Shown here: positions 46,161 through 56,547 of the stretch, one piece after another | Numbering within the stretch: position 1 is the first letter of the stretch | Layout of the letters: the number at the start of each line of letters is the position of its first letter | Assembly: GCA_014871385.1 (NCBI GenBank) | Contig: CM026427.1 | Span: 8,562,344-8,626,343, forward strand | DNA length: 64,000 nucleotides | Direction of reading: 5' to 3' | Origin: Ceratodon purpureus | Lineage: Eukaryota > Streptophyta > Bryopsida > Pseudoditrichales > Ditrichaceae | Program-made: the position numbers and the translations under genes | The notes under the pieces: generated by a model | Told to the model about the DNA's origin: nothing | The model's input: only the letters and a program-made list of their open reading frames with translations | Databases searched by the model: none

Positions 46161-48439
46161 GTTGTACCAAAGTTAGTGCAACATCGCGTAAAATTTGACT
46201 CATAGGGAGCTTGACCGGACCCTAAATCACACCAAAACTGTTGAGTTGATGCTCTAGGGGCTAATGATGGAATTTGTTGCTTTTTGGAGTAATCATAGGG
46301 CACAAATATTGATTCCTCATGAAAATACCCTTCTCTACCTTATATGATCTAAGTTATTTTTCAATTATATAAATTAGTCTTATAAAAGAAATATAAAATA
46401 ATAATTTAAAATATTACTAATACTTAGTACATGTATTTTGTAATTCTTGAATACTATTCTTGAGAAAATATATATATATAAAATCTTAAATTTCCATGAA
46501 CTCTTTTTGAGAGCCATTTAAAACTTTTTACTCTAGGGAATTAAACAATACGAGCACTAGAAATCCTTAAATATATCACAATTAATTTATTCTATCACGA
46601 TTAATTTTATATTTGAAGAGTTTTAAAAAAAAAAACATTTGACGTGATACTTTGGATGTAACAAAGACAATCCAAATAAAAAACATTCAAATAATTGTAA
46701 ATCTTCACATAAGTGTCAACGAAGATTTTCAAATACACGAACAAATATCCATATCAACGACACACTTGATCAATTTTCAAGCTACTTATCAACAATTTAG
46801 ACAATTTGGGAACATTACAACACACAAACTATAATCCTGAACCTCATGAGAAATATTTACATCAACCCTCACTAACACCCAGTATCTATATACAGCCTAC
46901 AATACACATTCTAAACCAAAATATAACCGTATACACATCTAGAATTCATAAAAAAAAGAGTTACTCATGGATCCAATATCTTAATAATAACACTGCATGA
47001 CATTTTTACCGCAATAGAATCTTCTACAAAATATAACCGCCTCATAGAGCTACAACGCTACAAGGAACCCGGGTGATTGCAATGATCAAACTCCCTCCGA
47101 ATGCACCAAAACAGCGCAAGCGACAACACAAGGAAGTGGGCCAAGCTTGTCTCCGAAGCCAGAGCTCAATGCAATTTGGTAGCATAAGTTAGCCCATCTG
47201 GATCATGCCAACTAGTCCACGGCATCTGGGGAGAGCTTCAGGATCTGGAGCGTCCCAGCGCCAGCCATGATCTGCACTCTTGCAATCTGGACAAACACAA
47301 GTTATCCCAGCTCCTTGCTTTTGGACTCTGCTACAGTGGAAGTAAATCATGTAGAGACATGGAAGTTGGAAAAAAATGACTGCGTTTTGTGGTGTGCTGG
47401 ACGAGTAGAAACTTCGGAGAGACGGGTTTGTTTTTATGTCTGCATGGAGGTCGTTCCGGTGGATATATATAAATATAAGTTGCAGTGGAGTTGAGCAGGG
47501 TTGTCAGGGAGCAGGGCAGCCCACACGTAGGCTTTTAGTTCGGTGTCGAGTTTCCGATCCGGAGTGCTTGAGTGGCTTTGTTTCGGAGACAAATCAGTGT
47601 TTAACTTTTTTAACTGCATTTGAGTAGAGGTGGATTGATTGGTAATTCTGTTTGCTAGAGAGAGGAGCACAGGACATGCAGCTCAGCGGAAATAGCCATG
47701 AGTTTTTATTTGTAGTGGAGTCTTTAATTATGGTTAATCGAATAGTGGAATTTGGGAAATGATTTTGCAGGTTTTGAGCTTTTGGGACCAGTTTGGTTGT
47801 TGTGTGAGCTTTTTCATTGAAGAGTAAGTACGGAGGTCTTTTTTCTACCTCCGGAGTCCAGGCTGGGGATGGTGTTTTTAGTTACCTGGATGGCTTTACA
47901 GCAGCCCTTGTGTAGGGTTAGTCTGGCTAAACTCAGCTAATTAGCCTTCTCATGTAAATAGAATGCAGTCCGGCATGATCAACGAGTGAATGTCTATCTC
48001 TCATGTTCCTTTCGCATCGAAAAGTGCCCTCTCTACTCTCCAACACAGAGCTCTACTCAACCAAGAATTAGAACTAGAATTTAAATGAAAAAACGGCTTG
48101 CTTTCATGACAAATCCTAAAATGCAGAATTGGACACGTTTCAACAAACAAAGTTCTATTGAATGCATCATTTGCAAATGGCATTAGCGGAAGGCTGACAT
48201 CATGTCAGCCATCGCTTTTGCAGAAGCACACCGGACTTCACAGAGTGCACTATATTCAGTGCCACCAAAGCCTTCCGAAGCTCCCAATTCACCACTTCTC
48301 TCAACCTGCAATTGGCCCTTCGAAGGCAACGAAGGAGCTTGAAAGAGGAGAAGGCCCAACCAACACAAAATGCTCTTTCCTGCATGCCAGGCCCAAATTT
48401 GGAGCTCCGGCATTTACATGAAAGATTTTTCAGGCTGCG
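46161..48439. other. Intergenic, partly GC-richer at 47.0-48.4 kb
   Basis: AT-rich to 47.0 kb, then moderate GC. A minus-strand acceptor-like site near 47.29 kb is followed by a short open frame ending TLQILKLSPDAVD at about 47217. It resembles the end of a coding exon, but no upstream exons were found, so no gene is called. Confidence 0.4.
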
Positions 48440-48466
48440 CTAAGGTTGATTGTCCTAAAACCACCA
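48440..48466 (+). repeat. Left terminal inverted repeat of pogo-like element
   Basis: 27 bp, beginning CTAAGGTTGATTG and ending CCTAAAACCACCA. It pairs with 52733-52759 with three mismatches. Confidence 0.78.
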
Positions 48467-48962
48467 ACTTAAGCAATCTGGCCTATTTTAGGCAGTGCTA
48501 AATTCAGAAAAAAAATATGACCGTAGTTGGAATAGGTTTTGAGGAGGATTGCAAAAATTTGCAACACTTAATTCGCATTTGTCAATTTTATAAAAAATTC
48601 CAAAGTGCTAAGTAACCTCTGACCCATACATGACATACCAATTTCCTAAGTCCACACTTTGTTGTTCCTAAACTCCGCACATGAGCTAACCTAAAACCAC
48701 CAACTGCGCCATATAAAATCGTAACTTAGGTGACAGTAAAAGTGATAGTACTGTGCCTCACTAATATGTGGAAAGAAGTATGTAGATGCGGGGTTGGTGC
48801 TACCCAAAACCGCACTGGCCCTACTGAAAAACAAAGTGGCGCGAACCCATGTGCGAGCCAGCGCATCCAATGAACCATGCACGATGCCAGACACGGAAAC
48901 CTCGGGATGAGTCAAGTGTCTTTTGGACTGGACGGAGCAACGGCTCTCTGGTGGCCTCGACG

Positions 48963-51900
48963 TCACTCCTCCGAACCCCTCCGCTGTCTTGCTTGAGCGC
49001 CCGGAACGCACCAAGGTTGCCCTGGGATTTGAGACACTTGGAACGGTAGAGAGAATTGTGAGAGGGGCCGCGTAGATTGTGGATGGTTATCGAAATGAGG
49101 TAGAGGAGGGAGGGACGAAGAAGATGGGAAGAAGAAGTGAGGAGGGAGCTGTTGCGTCGCTGCTTGGGAGAGCGATGCGCCCTGAAGGCTGTCTGCAGGG
49201 GAGAACGCTGCGCCATGAACGGTCTGCAGATAGGCACCATAGTGTGCCATCCCCGGGTGGTAATGGTGGAGTCCGGTGGCGCCATGCTCCGTGGCCGCTG
49301 GTGTTCCACTGCTGCCCCCGACCCCGTCGCCATGTTGATGCCCCTCCACGGTCTGCGTGGCCTCTGCTCCGCAAGGAGGAGCTCTGCGACGCCCCCTCTC
49401 GGCGGCCTTCTCTGCCCTCGCCATGGCAACTTCGTAAGCGCGGGCAGCTTTCGCCGCTGCTGCTGCTTCTTTCTGCGCCGCCTTCTGCGCTGCCGCAATC
49501 GCCTTCTCCTCAGCACGCTGCTGCTTCAAACGAAGGCTTTCCTCTTTCTCGGCAGCCCTTCTGGTATTTAATTCCTCCCTCTCTTGAGCTTTTCGTTTCT
49601 TCGCTTCCTCCCTGTCTTGCTTTTGTTGTTCTTTTTGTTTAGCCGCAGCCTCTCTCGCGCTTATCACGCCCGCTGCCGCTTCCTCATAAGCATGGCTAGT
49701 CAGAATTATAGACTTCGCAAAATCCACGATGGGGTCTCGGCGCCTGCAATTGGCTCTCGGGGCAAAAGTTGGGAGTTGCAGGAATTGCGTTATGGAGTCA
49801 GGTTGTGAGACGTCTGGGTCGAGGCCAGCCACCTCCTCTGCCACTGCAGCTCCCTCCGACGGATCGACGTGCACGAAGAAGTGCTCCGTCTGCTCGTCTG
49901 GCTGGCGGTCGAAGTCACCTGCGAGGTCGCCGAGTTCTTGTTGCGCAGGTAAGGCACTCTGCCCCTCTCCGTCGTTGTCTTCATTCTCAGAATTAGAGAG
50001 CCCGGACCCTTCCACAGGCAGTGTGCCGCCTCCCTCGCCACGTCGAACATCACTGGAGGGTCCCTCGGCAGCCCCCTCTCGGGGCAGACCTCTCTCTGCT
50101 GAATTATTGTCTGAGTTGTTGAGCCGTGGTCCTTCAGGAGCATAGGTTTCTGAGGGCACTAGATGGCTGTCGACGGCATGGCAGTTGAGCGGGTAGATCC
50201 CTGCGCCTCGAAATCCACCGCGAATGTTAGACTCCGTGAGAGCCTTCCTGAGGGAGAGTGACACCCACTGTGCTAAGGTGTCTTTGTTGGCTGGCTGGTT
50301 GATGTTCCGGGACATCCAGAAGTCCCGGTACTCTCTAAAGAATTGCTTGAACGGTTTGAATACGGCCACGTCAAGCGGCTGTAAAGCGTGCGATGTGTGG
50401 GAAGGTAGGCTAATTAGGTCTAATCCCACATTCTTGGCTGCCCTTGCAACTTCTAACGTCACATGGCTGTTGTGTCCGTCAAGCACAAGAAGGTGACGTT
50501 GCGTTGGTGAAATTCCAATCGTCCGTTGGATAGAAGCAACAAAATGAGATATCCAGGCAGAGAACAGGTACGATGTCATCCATGCCCGTGGTTGCATTGC
50601 CATTGTTGCGCCCGATTCACAGTGTTGGATGTAATTCTGTCGAAATCTTCTGCCTCTGAATATGTAGAATGACGGAATGGCTGTGCCTGCAGCATTCACG
50701 CAGACTAAAACCGACAGCCATTCCCGCTGATTCGGAATGATGGACTGTACACGTTTTGCACCGGTCCTTGCAATCACCATACCACCCCCGCTCTTCCCTG
50801 CCACCCCATACCAGGTAAGTTTTCTCGTACTGAGTTGCCTACTCTAAAGTTACAGTTCTGCTGGTCATTGCTGTTGCATTTCCTGATTCGAGATTAATTC
50901 AATCATTTCAGCATGAGTAGGCTATGGTCAGGCATGCTGTAAAGCAATGGTCTTGCTCGGTTTTTATTGAAATAACTATACAAAAATGGATTGCATGAGA
51001 GTGACAGAGCTTACAACCTGCCTGGGCGCCGGACTCGTCGCAGTTCCAGATGCGCTCGGGCGGGTAATTGTGCTCGTCGTAAAGACGCTGCAAGTTTTCG
51101 TACAGTGACTGAACATTCTCAGGACATAGAGCCTTCGCGCGTGCGCTCTCAAGTCCCTGTGCAGCTCGAATTGTTAGCTCTGGGTGGCGGATTTTAAACC
51201 ACCGCATCCAACCGCCACCTGGAATACCGTCTTTGAATGGTGTCCACCTGCTTTTAGTTATCTCATAAACTTTCATTTTTAATGCGCTAGGTGACAAGCC
51301 ATATCCTCTGTCGCACATTGTCACCAAGAATTGAACTATTTCGGCCTCCTCTTCGGGAGTGAGCACCCCCTTGACGCCGCGCTTCCGAGAACGAGTCTTT
51401 CCGTAGCACCAGTCACGAAAACTCGTGTAAGGTATGTTGTGTTTCATTGCTGCTCGCTTCATACTAACTCCATCGTCTACGTCCGCCAATGCCCTACGCA
51501 GCTGGTCATCGGACCAGTTCCCATTTTTCCTTACTCTCTGTCTGCTTTGTCGTGAGTGATGTGCAGGTGGACTTACCGGGCTGAGGGGTGTTGTTGCAGG
51601 TGCGTCGGAGATTGGACGCAGAGGAGGACCTCCGGAGGCTCTGTTCGTGAAGAGCTGAACACCGCCCACATTGGCCATTCTCCCGGTGCCCCTCCAATTT
51701 GTAGGACCACGGTCGATCGGTGAGACCCGCCGCCTGCTCCCAGTACGTCGTCGCACATCTGCAGGGCCAGAGTCCCCTCCTTCAGCGCAGCGCTGCAGTG
51801 GCGAGGCTTCATCGCCACCAGCCCGGCGTGAGCTCCCTGTCGCCGCTGCGGTGCCTGCACCGACGCTAGGCCGAGTGACCTGCCCCCGACGGCGATGCCG

Positions 51901-52074
51901 CTGGGCCAACTCCAGGTCACTGTAATCAACAGTCTGGGAGGGGCGACCTTGGCCATCGTCACCGTCACTGCTGGAGAAGTCATCCTCTTGTCCAGACCGA
52001 CCTCCATCATCGTATTCCTCACCTTCAGAGTTTGAGAACCCATGCTCCGGTGCTCCGAGGTCTATTGTAGACAT
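48963..52074 (-). CDS. Pogo-like transposase (HTH_psq + CENPB-type HTH + DDE)
   Basis: A transposase of the Tc1/mariner-pogo superfamily. Two exons, 52074-51018 and 50797-48963, join in phase 1 (GCA-G | GG-AAG) and restore an unbroken 963-residue protein. Residues 1-180 are acidic/Ser-rich and low in complexity. A Pipsqueak-type HTH follows (about 182-226, NWSDDQLRRALADV ... IPYTSFRDW), then a CENPB-type HTH (about 240-305, LTPEEEAEIVQFL ... GWMRWFKIRHPEL). The catalytic DDE_1 domain shows D346 (IWNCDESG), D459 (LLVLDGHNSH) and D495 (LQPLDVAVFKPFK), a DDD triad with 35 residues between the last two, as in pogo elements. After about 725 comes an Ala/Lys/Glu-rich coiled coil, then a Gly/His-rich tail. 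No stop, frameshift or lost catalytic residue is visible. The first exon ends right after the first catalytic Asp block. GC content is far above the surroundings. It could be active or domesticated. Confidence 0.9.
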
Positions 52075-52732
52075 TGTGAGGCGTTATGCTTGCACCTGCA
52101 TCTCACATGTACAAAGTTTCAGTAAAACTTTCAGAATTTTTAAATTCCTCCTGTGATGCTGCAAACTAGCTCAACCGAAATGACAATGCATGGTGTCTCA
52201 CCGAATCTGCACTTACAACTGTACCGCACACACCTTGCTGAACGCTCACAGAAGCAGAATTCTCAGAAACACTAAACTCTCATGGATGAATTCCCCTCAC
52301 AGCAATCAGCTCAAAGCAATCAGCTCAATGCATGATCATGCAAGCTGCACCTACTTCTTATGTGTTTTGCACTGTTTATTTTTGGGTGCACCCTCTGCTC
52401 CATATTGAGCAATGACGGCCCTGAATTACATCATGGGCGGCATTTAATTGAGTGTGGCAGCTGTGATGAAATCGCCACCTTCACAGCCACAAGTCACGAT
52501 TCCTTTCACCTAAATCTGTTCTCCAAATCTCTAAATTTCTGTTTTTACAAAGCTCCGTTTCATAATATCAATGAGTCCTTACACCAAATTCGGCTCTACC
52601 TACACTAGCGCCCACCATCACCCAAAACCGCACTGCCAACCACTCAATCTGGACTGCAGTCCCACAGATTCCGGAATTCGGGCCTACCACTGGTGGTTAT
52701 GGGTCAAGTCAAACGACTGGTTCTGGGGGGTG

Positions 52733-52759
52733 TGGTGGTTTTAGGGCAACAAACCTTAG
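52733..52759 (-). repeat. Right terminal inverted repeat of pogo-like element
   Basis: TGGTGGTTTTAGG ... AACCTTAG, the complement of the left repeat at 48440-48466. It lies about 660 bp upstream of the transposase start codon. Confidence 0.78.
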
Positions 52760-55235
52760 TTGCCGAGGCAAGCGGCCTAAGCGCAGACGTGCATCTGGTA
52801 GCATTGATGGAATTGGCGGAGGGGCTAAAACCCTTGGAGAGGAATTCCAGAGGCAAAATTTAAATTTTATTTACACTGCAGTGGACCCTTAATTCGGTGT
52901 CTTCAAATTCACTATATTGGTAGAGTGATGCAGATTCCCCCCTCGCTCTCCATGAGTCATGGCCCAACGTGTTGGCCTGGCATTTATACACTGGCCCCCA
53001 AGGGGAAACCACAGCAAACTTGGCGAGGGGCTAAAATAGCTAAGCCTCCGCCAAATTGTCGGGTGCCCACTCACAGGGCTGCTCAATTTGGGACAACTGA
53101 ATTGATAGCGATTCCGCTATACACAGTTGCTCCTATTTTAGCACTCCGATCGTAGTCTGCCCGTGCGCTTGGATGTATGCTCCCCCTCCTTTTTTGATTT
53201 TCAAATTAAGCAACATCGTCCCAGACCTGCCACTGCAATGCCCTATGTATGCAGCATCCTCTGATTACCGTAATCTGGATTAGCGTTTAGACTGTGTTAT
53301 CATGATTACTCGCAATGGATTAGCAAGTTGGGCGTCGTTAGTTGAGGAACACATTGCCATGATCTAGCCCCGAAGACTGCACATTTAGTTTTCCTGTGTC
53401 AGGGCTGATGAATCTGTTAAAGTAGGTGAGTTTTTCATAATTGCGTTTTTTTTTCTATTTGAGAGGAAGTTTCTAATTTGTGGAATTCTGTTTGTGGAAC
53501 AGTGGATTTGGAAACTTACTGAGGTGGAGAAGGATGACATGTGGGGTTGATGCCGAATTTCCCAAGCTTTTTTGTGGTGTTGACGTGGCAGGGCATTGGT
53601 TCAATAAACAGACTTTTGGGAAAGAAACATGTCAATCATGAGACCGGTCAATCCAATGTAATGACAATTCCTTATTTTCATGGTGAGTTGATCCAATCAG
53701 GTCGGGTTTTGAATGGTTCCAACGCAGCAATTCAGGCAATTCAAGAATCTCGTTGATGATCAGTTACAATCAGGTAGCTGGATCATTTAGAAGCAATAAG
53801 TATACGGCATAATTCCACCAATTGGAAGAGGGTTCTCCGTGGCTCTTCTGAATGAATATGGTGTGGACTCTTGAGGCAGTATCTGAGGCCATTGGACGAA
53901 AGTTTCAAAGCTAACCCCAGCATTCAAGCTCTCACGGAAAATTGGTGCACAAATTACTGCATGTCACAGAAAAAGGCTTTCCATAGCTTTTTAACAAATA
54001 GTCTGCGGGGAAATCATGTGGAGCGCACTGCGGGACGTCGAGAATATGCAGCGGAATCTGGAAGTCTCTCAAGATGTATGTTGAGAGCATGTAAGTGACT
54101 TTCTGAACAAAGTGTCGCAGACAAGCCTGCGGCTGCCGTCGTCAAGTTCGCTCTTGAACAGCTGGAAAATCATTGATTCATTTAGTACTAAATCATTTTA
54201 TTTTTTATTTTTGAAAAAGTTAAAGAGCAAAATACTCGCTTGAAATAATTGTTGTATGGGTTCCTACTTTTTCTATTATGAATCTTCTGATCCAGTTACC
54301 TGACAAGCACTCATGAGCAGACTTGCAGGACATGAAATTCAACTGGAAGACATGGCTCTGAGCAAAATTCAAAGAGTGTCCCTGATTTTCTTTCTTTATT
54401 AATTTTGATTTTGATTTAATTATTTCTCACGAATGAAAGACAGTCTCATCGCAGAGTGTCTCTAAATATTTTTAATCTGGAAGTATGGAGAGGTCGAATC
54501 CACTGCAGACTCGCAGAGTACCCAAAGATGATGCCACTAAACTTGGTTAGGCCCACTTATCTGAAATGTAAGAAAAAAAAATTACAAGATATGAAAAAAT
54601 AGCTGTTTCTCAAAACGACGTCAGGGACTGTAGTTGGAAAAAGAGATACGCACAGTGACATGAGGCTCCATGCTTTGTAACTGGCATCCTGCAATAACAA
54701 ACTTCTTCCAAAACGAAACAAGGAAAAAGCCCCTAGTCTAGATCTAGACATAGGCTAACCAGTGTTTGCACAGTTGGTGCCTGTCTTGGACATGGTTGCA
54801 TAAAAGGCGACCGTCCTGTTGACTAGGACTTCATTCCCTCTGGCGTCGCCACTGCAGAGCGCAACCTCCTTCTCGTGCCCGAACATCCAACCACCCCAGT
54901 GCCAGCAGGAATCCTCTCCCGGATGCGTAGATCTGGGTCTCGGGGAGATAATAGAGAGCATCATCTACAGAAGGATTAGATTCAGTGGAGGCTATTAGAG
55001 CTCATCGACCCTCTCTGAAAGGCTCTATTCATTCGGTGCAGGCAGAGTTGGAGGCAGAGAGAGACACAAACAATCGGAGCTTGTAGAGGAAGCCAGTTCC
55101 CGAGTGTTGGTGTGTTTTTTGCGTCAACTAAAGTAGTACAGATCGTTGCTCCGCTCTTCACTATCTTCAGCAGATTTAGAGTTAGAGTCGAGTTACTAGT
55201 TGGGACAGGTTGGAGGAAGAGGAGCAATTGGTAAT
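52760..55235. other. Intergenic between transposon and CFL1-like gene
   Basis: 2.5 kb. ORFs of 64-81 codons on both strands have no known domains. A minus ORF at 54755-54964 (with GEDSCWHWGGWMFGHEKEV) looks protein-like but is isolated. The last few hundred bases should be the CFL1-like promoter and leader. Confidence 0.4.
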
Positions 55236-56547
55236 ATGGGTATCATGGTGCGGGAGAGAGCTCACGAGTCTGCCTTGATGGAACAGAGACGAGGAGATGA
55301 GTCTTTTTGCAGCGAGCAACTCATGCCGGAGCCCCAGCTTCCCTCCGGTTGGGAGAAGTGCCTTGATTTGAAGGTGTGAACTTGGTGCAAATTAGAATAG
55401 AAGATAGCAGTCTTGAACTGGACCCATATTGAATTGCTTTGACGTTAGTTTCACAATGGTTGTAACTTGTAGTTTAATCCAGATGAGATACGGTCGCGGG
55501 AAGTGAAGGAATTGAGGTGAAAGGGTTATGTGCTCTGGGTTTCTGATTAAGACTTTGTTGTTTGTTTGCAGTCTGGTCTCGTTTATTTCAAGGATTGGAA
55601 CTCGGGCACCTTGACGTACCGCGACCCTCGCCGATCAGCCCCGGTTACCACCCAGCGGATTGGTCTCTTGTCTATCTCGTTGTCACATCAAACCGCTACC
55701 CCGGCCGTGAAACCTTCAAGCAATGCTGCGAACGAAGGAATAAGCAAGAGCTTGAAGCGGGAAAGAAGCTCAGTACAGGAGCCTGTCGCGCACCGCTTTT
55801 CCAGCAGCACCGTGAGGCTGCCTTGGGACTACTCTGCTGCAACCCAGGCTGAATCTCCAGCAACTGAGACGACTACCTCTATGGATGAGCATTCTTTGGA
55901 ACTGTCACTGAATCTGCCTGGCACGTCAACCTCCAGACCCGGAACTACTTCCAGTCAAGAGGGCTCTGTGTGCACCATGGAGAAAGTTCGCAGCGCATTG
56001 GAAAGATCACAGTGGTTGAAGCCACTCCCCCGGAAGAGAGCCTCACCGTCCAGGGAATCTTCTTCACCGGTGTCACGGTTACATTTGGAGTCTTCATCAC
56101 CCTCCACTTCCCAGTCATCAGCTTCGGAGTGTTTCACTTCGCCTTCCGTCATGAGCTATCAAGGTATTTTAAAATACACTCTATCTGATAAGCGAACTGG
56201 TTTTTTTTCCTATTACCATGCTTGTGGGAAAATCATTGTGCAGCGTTGCTCATATTTTGTTTCTTTTCGTGCGTTCAGGTGACGATGAAGAGGTGCAACA
56301 ACCACGTGAATGCAGAGACTCAGGTTCAAAGTGCCAGGTTTTGTTTGGGAAGCAGGAGAGTGACGTTAGCCCAGTGATGGTTACAGTGGGGTGCAAGAGG
56401 TGTTTGATGTACGTGATGCTTTCAAAGTCACACCCCAGCTGCCCCAAGTGTGGGAACACCGACGTGCTTCTTGAGCTTCCTGCTCCTTTGCCGAAGAGGA
56501 AACGCATCTCGCTTGAAAGCCCTTCCTGGAGTTGGAGCACGGCTTGA
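55236..56547 (+). CDS. CFL1: CFL1-like WW-domain protein
   Basis: A plant WW-domain regulator like CURLY FLAG LEAF 1, whose homologues bind HD-ZIP IV factors and affect cuticle formation. Three exons, 55236-55373, 55572-56163 and 56279-56547 (phases 0 and 1), give 332 residues. The WW domain spans about 35-66: LPSGWEKCLDLK, then SGLVYFKDW, ending TYRDPR. The first Trp is W39, while the second consensus Trp is Tyr62, as in this family. The middle is Ser/Thr/Pro-rich and basic, with an EAR-type repressor motif LELSLNL (155-161). The C-terminal block VTVGCKRCLMYVMLSKSHP plus SCPKCG has CxxC pairs at C282/C285 and C298/C301, a likely zinc-binding knuckle conserved in CFL1 proteins. KRKR near 316-319 may be a nuclear signal. 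The start is the first ATG of the open exon. The role in a moss cuticle is inference. Confidence 0.9.

Larger units (their letters stand above)
48440..52759 (-). mobile_element. Pogo-like DNA transposon, apparently complete
   Basis: About 4.3 kb bounded by terminal inverted repeats: CTAAGGTT..TTG.CCTAAAACCACCA at 48440-48466 and its complement at 52733-52759, 24 of 27 bases identical. One transposase gene fills the interior. A further CCTAAAACCACCA copy at 48690-48702 is subterminal. Exact element ends and the target duplication (TA expected for pogo) could not be fixed because similarity fades gradually outside the 27 bp. Confidence 0.78.

Noticed and set aside
49079..50145. Plus-strand ORFs of up to 187 codons
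   Set aside because: GC-rich antisense shadows of the transposase coding exon. The composition mirrors the Ala/Lys/Glu repeat on the other strand.
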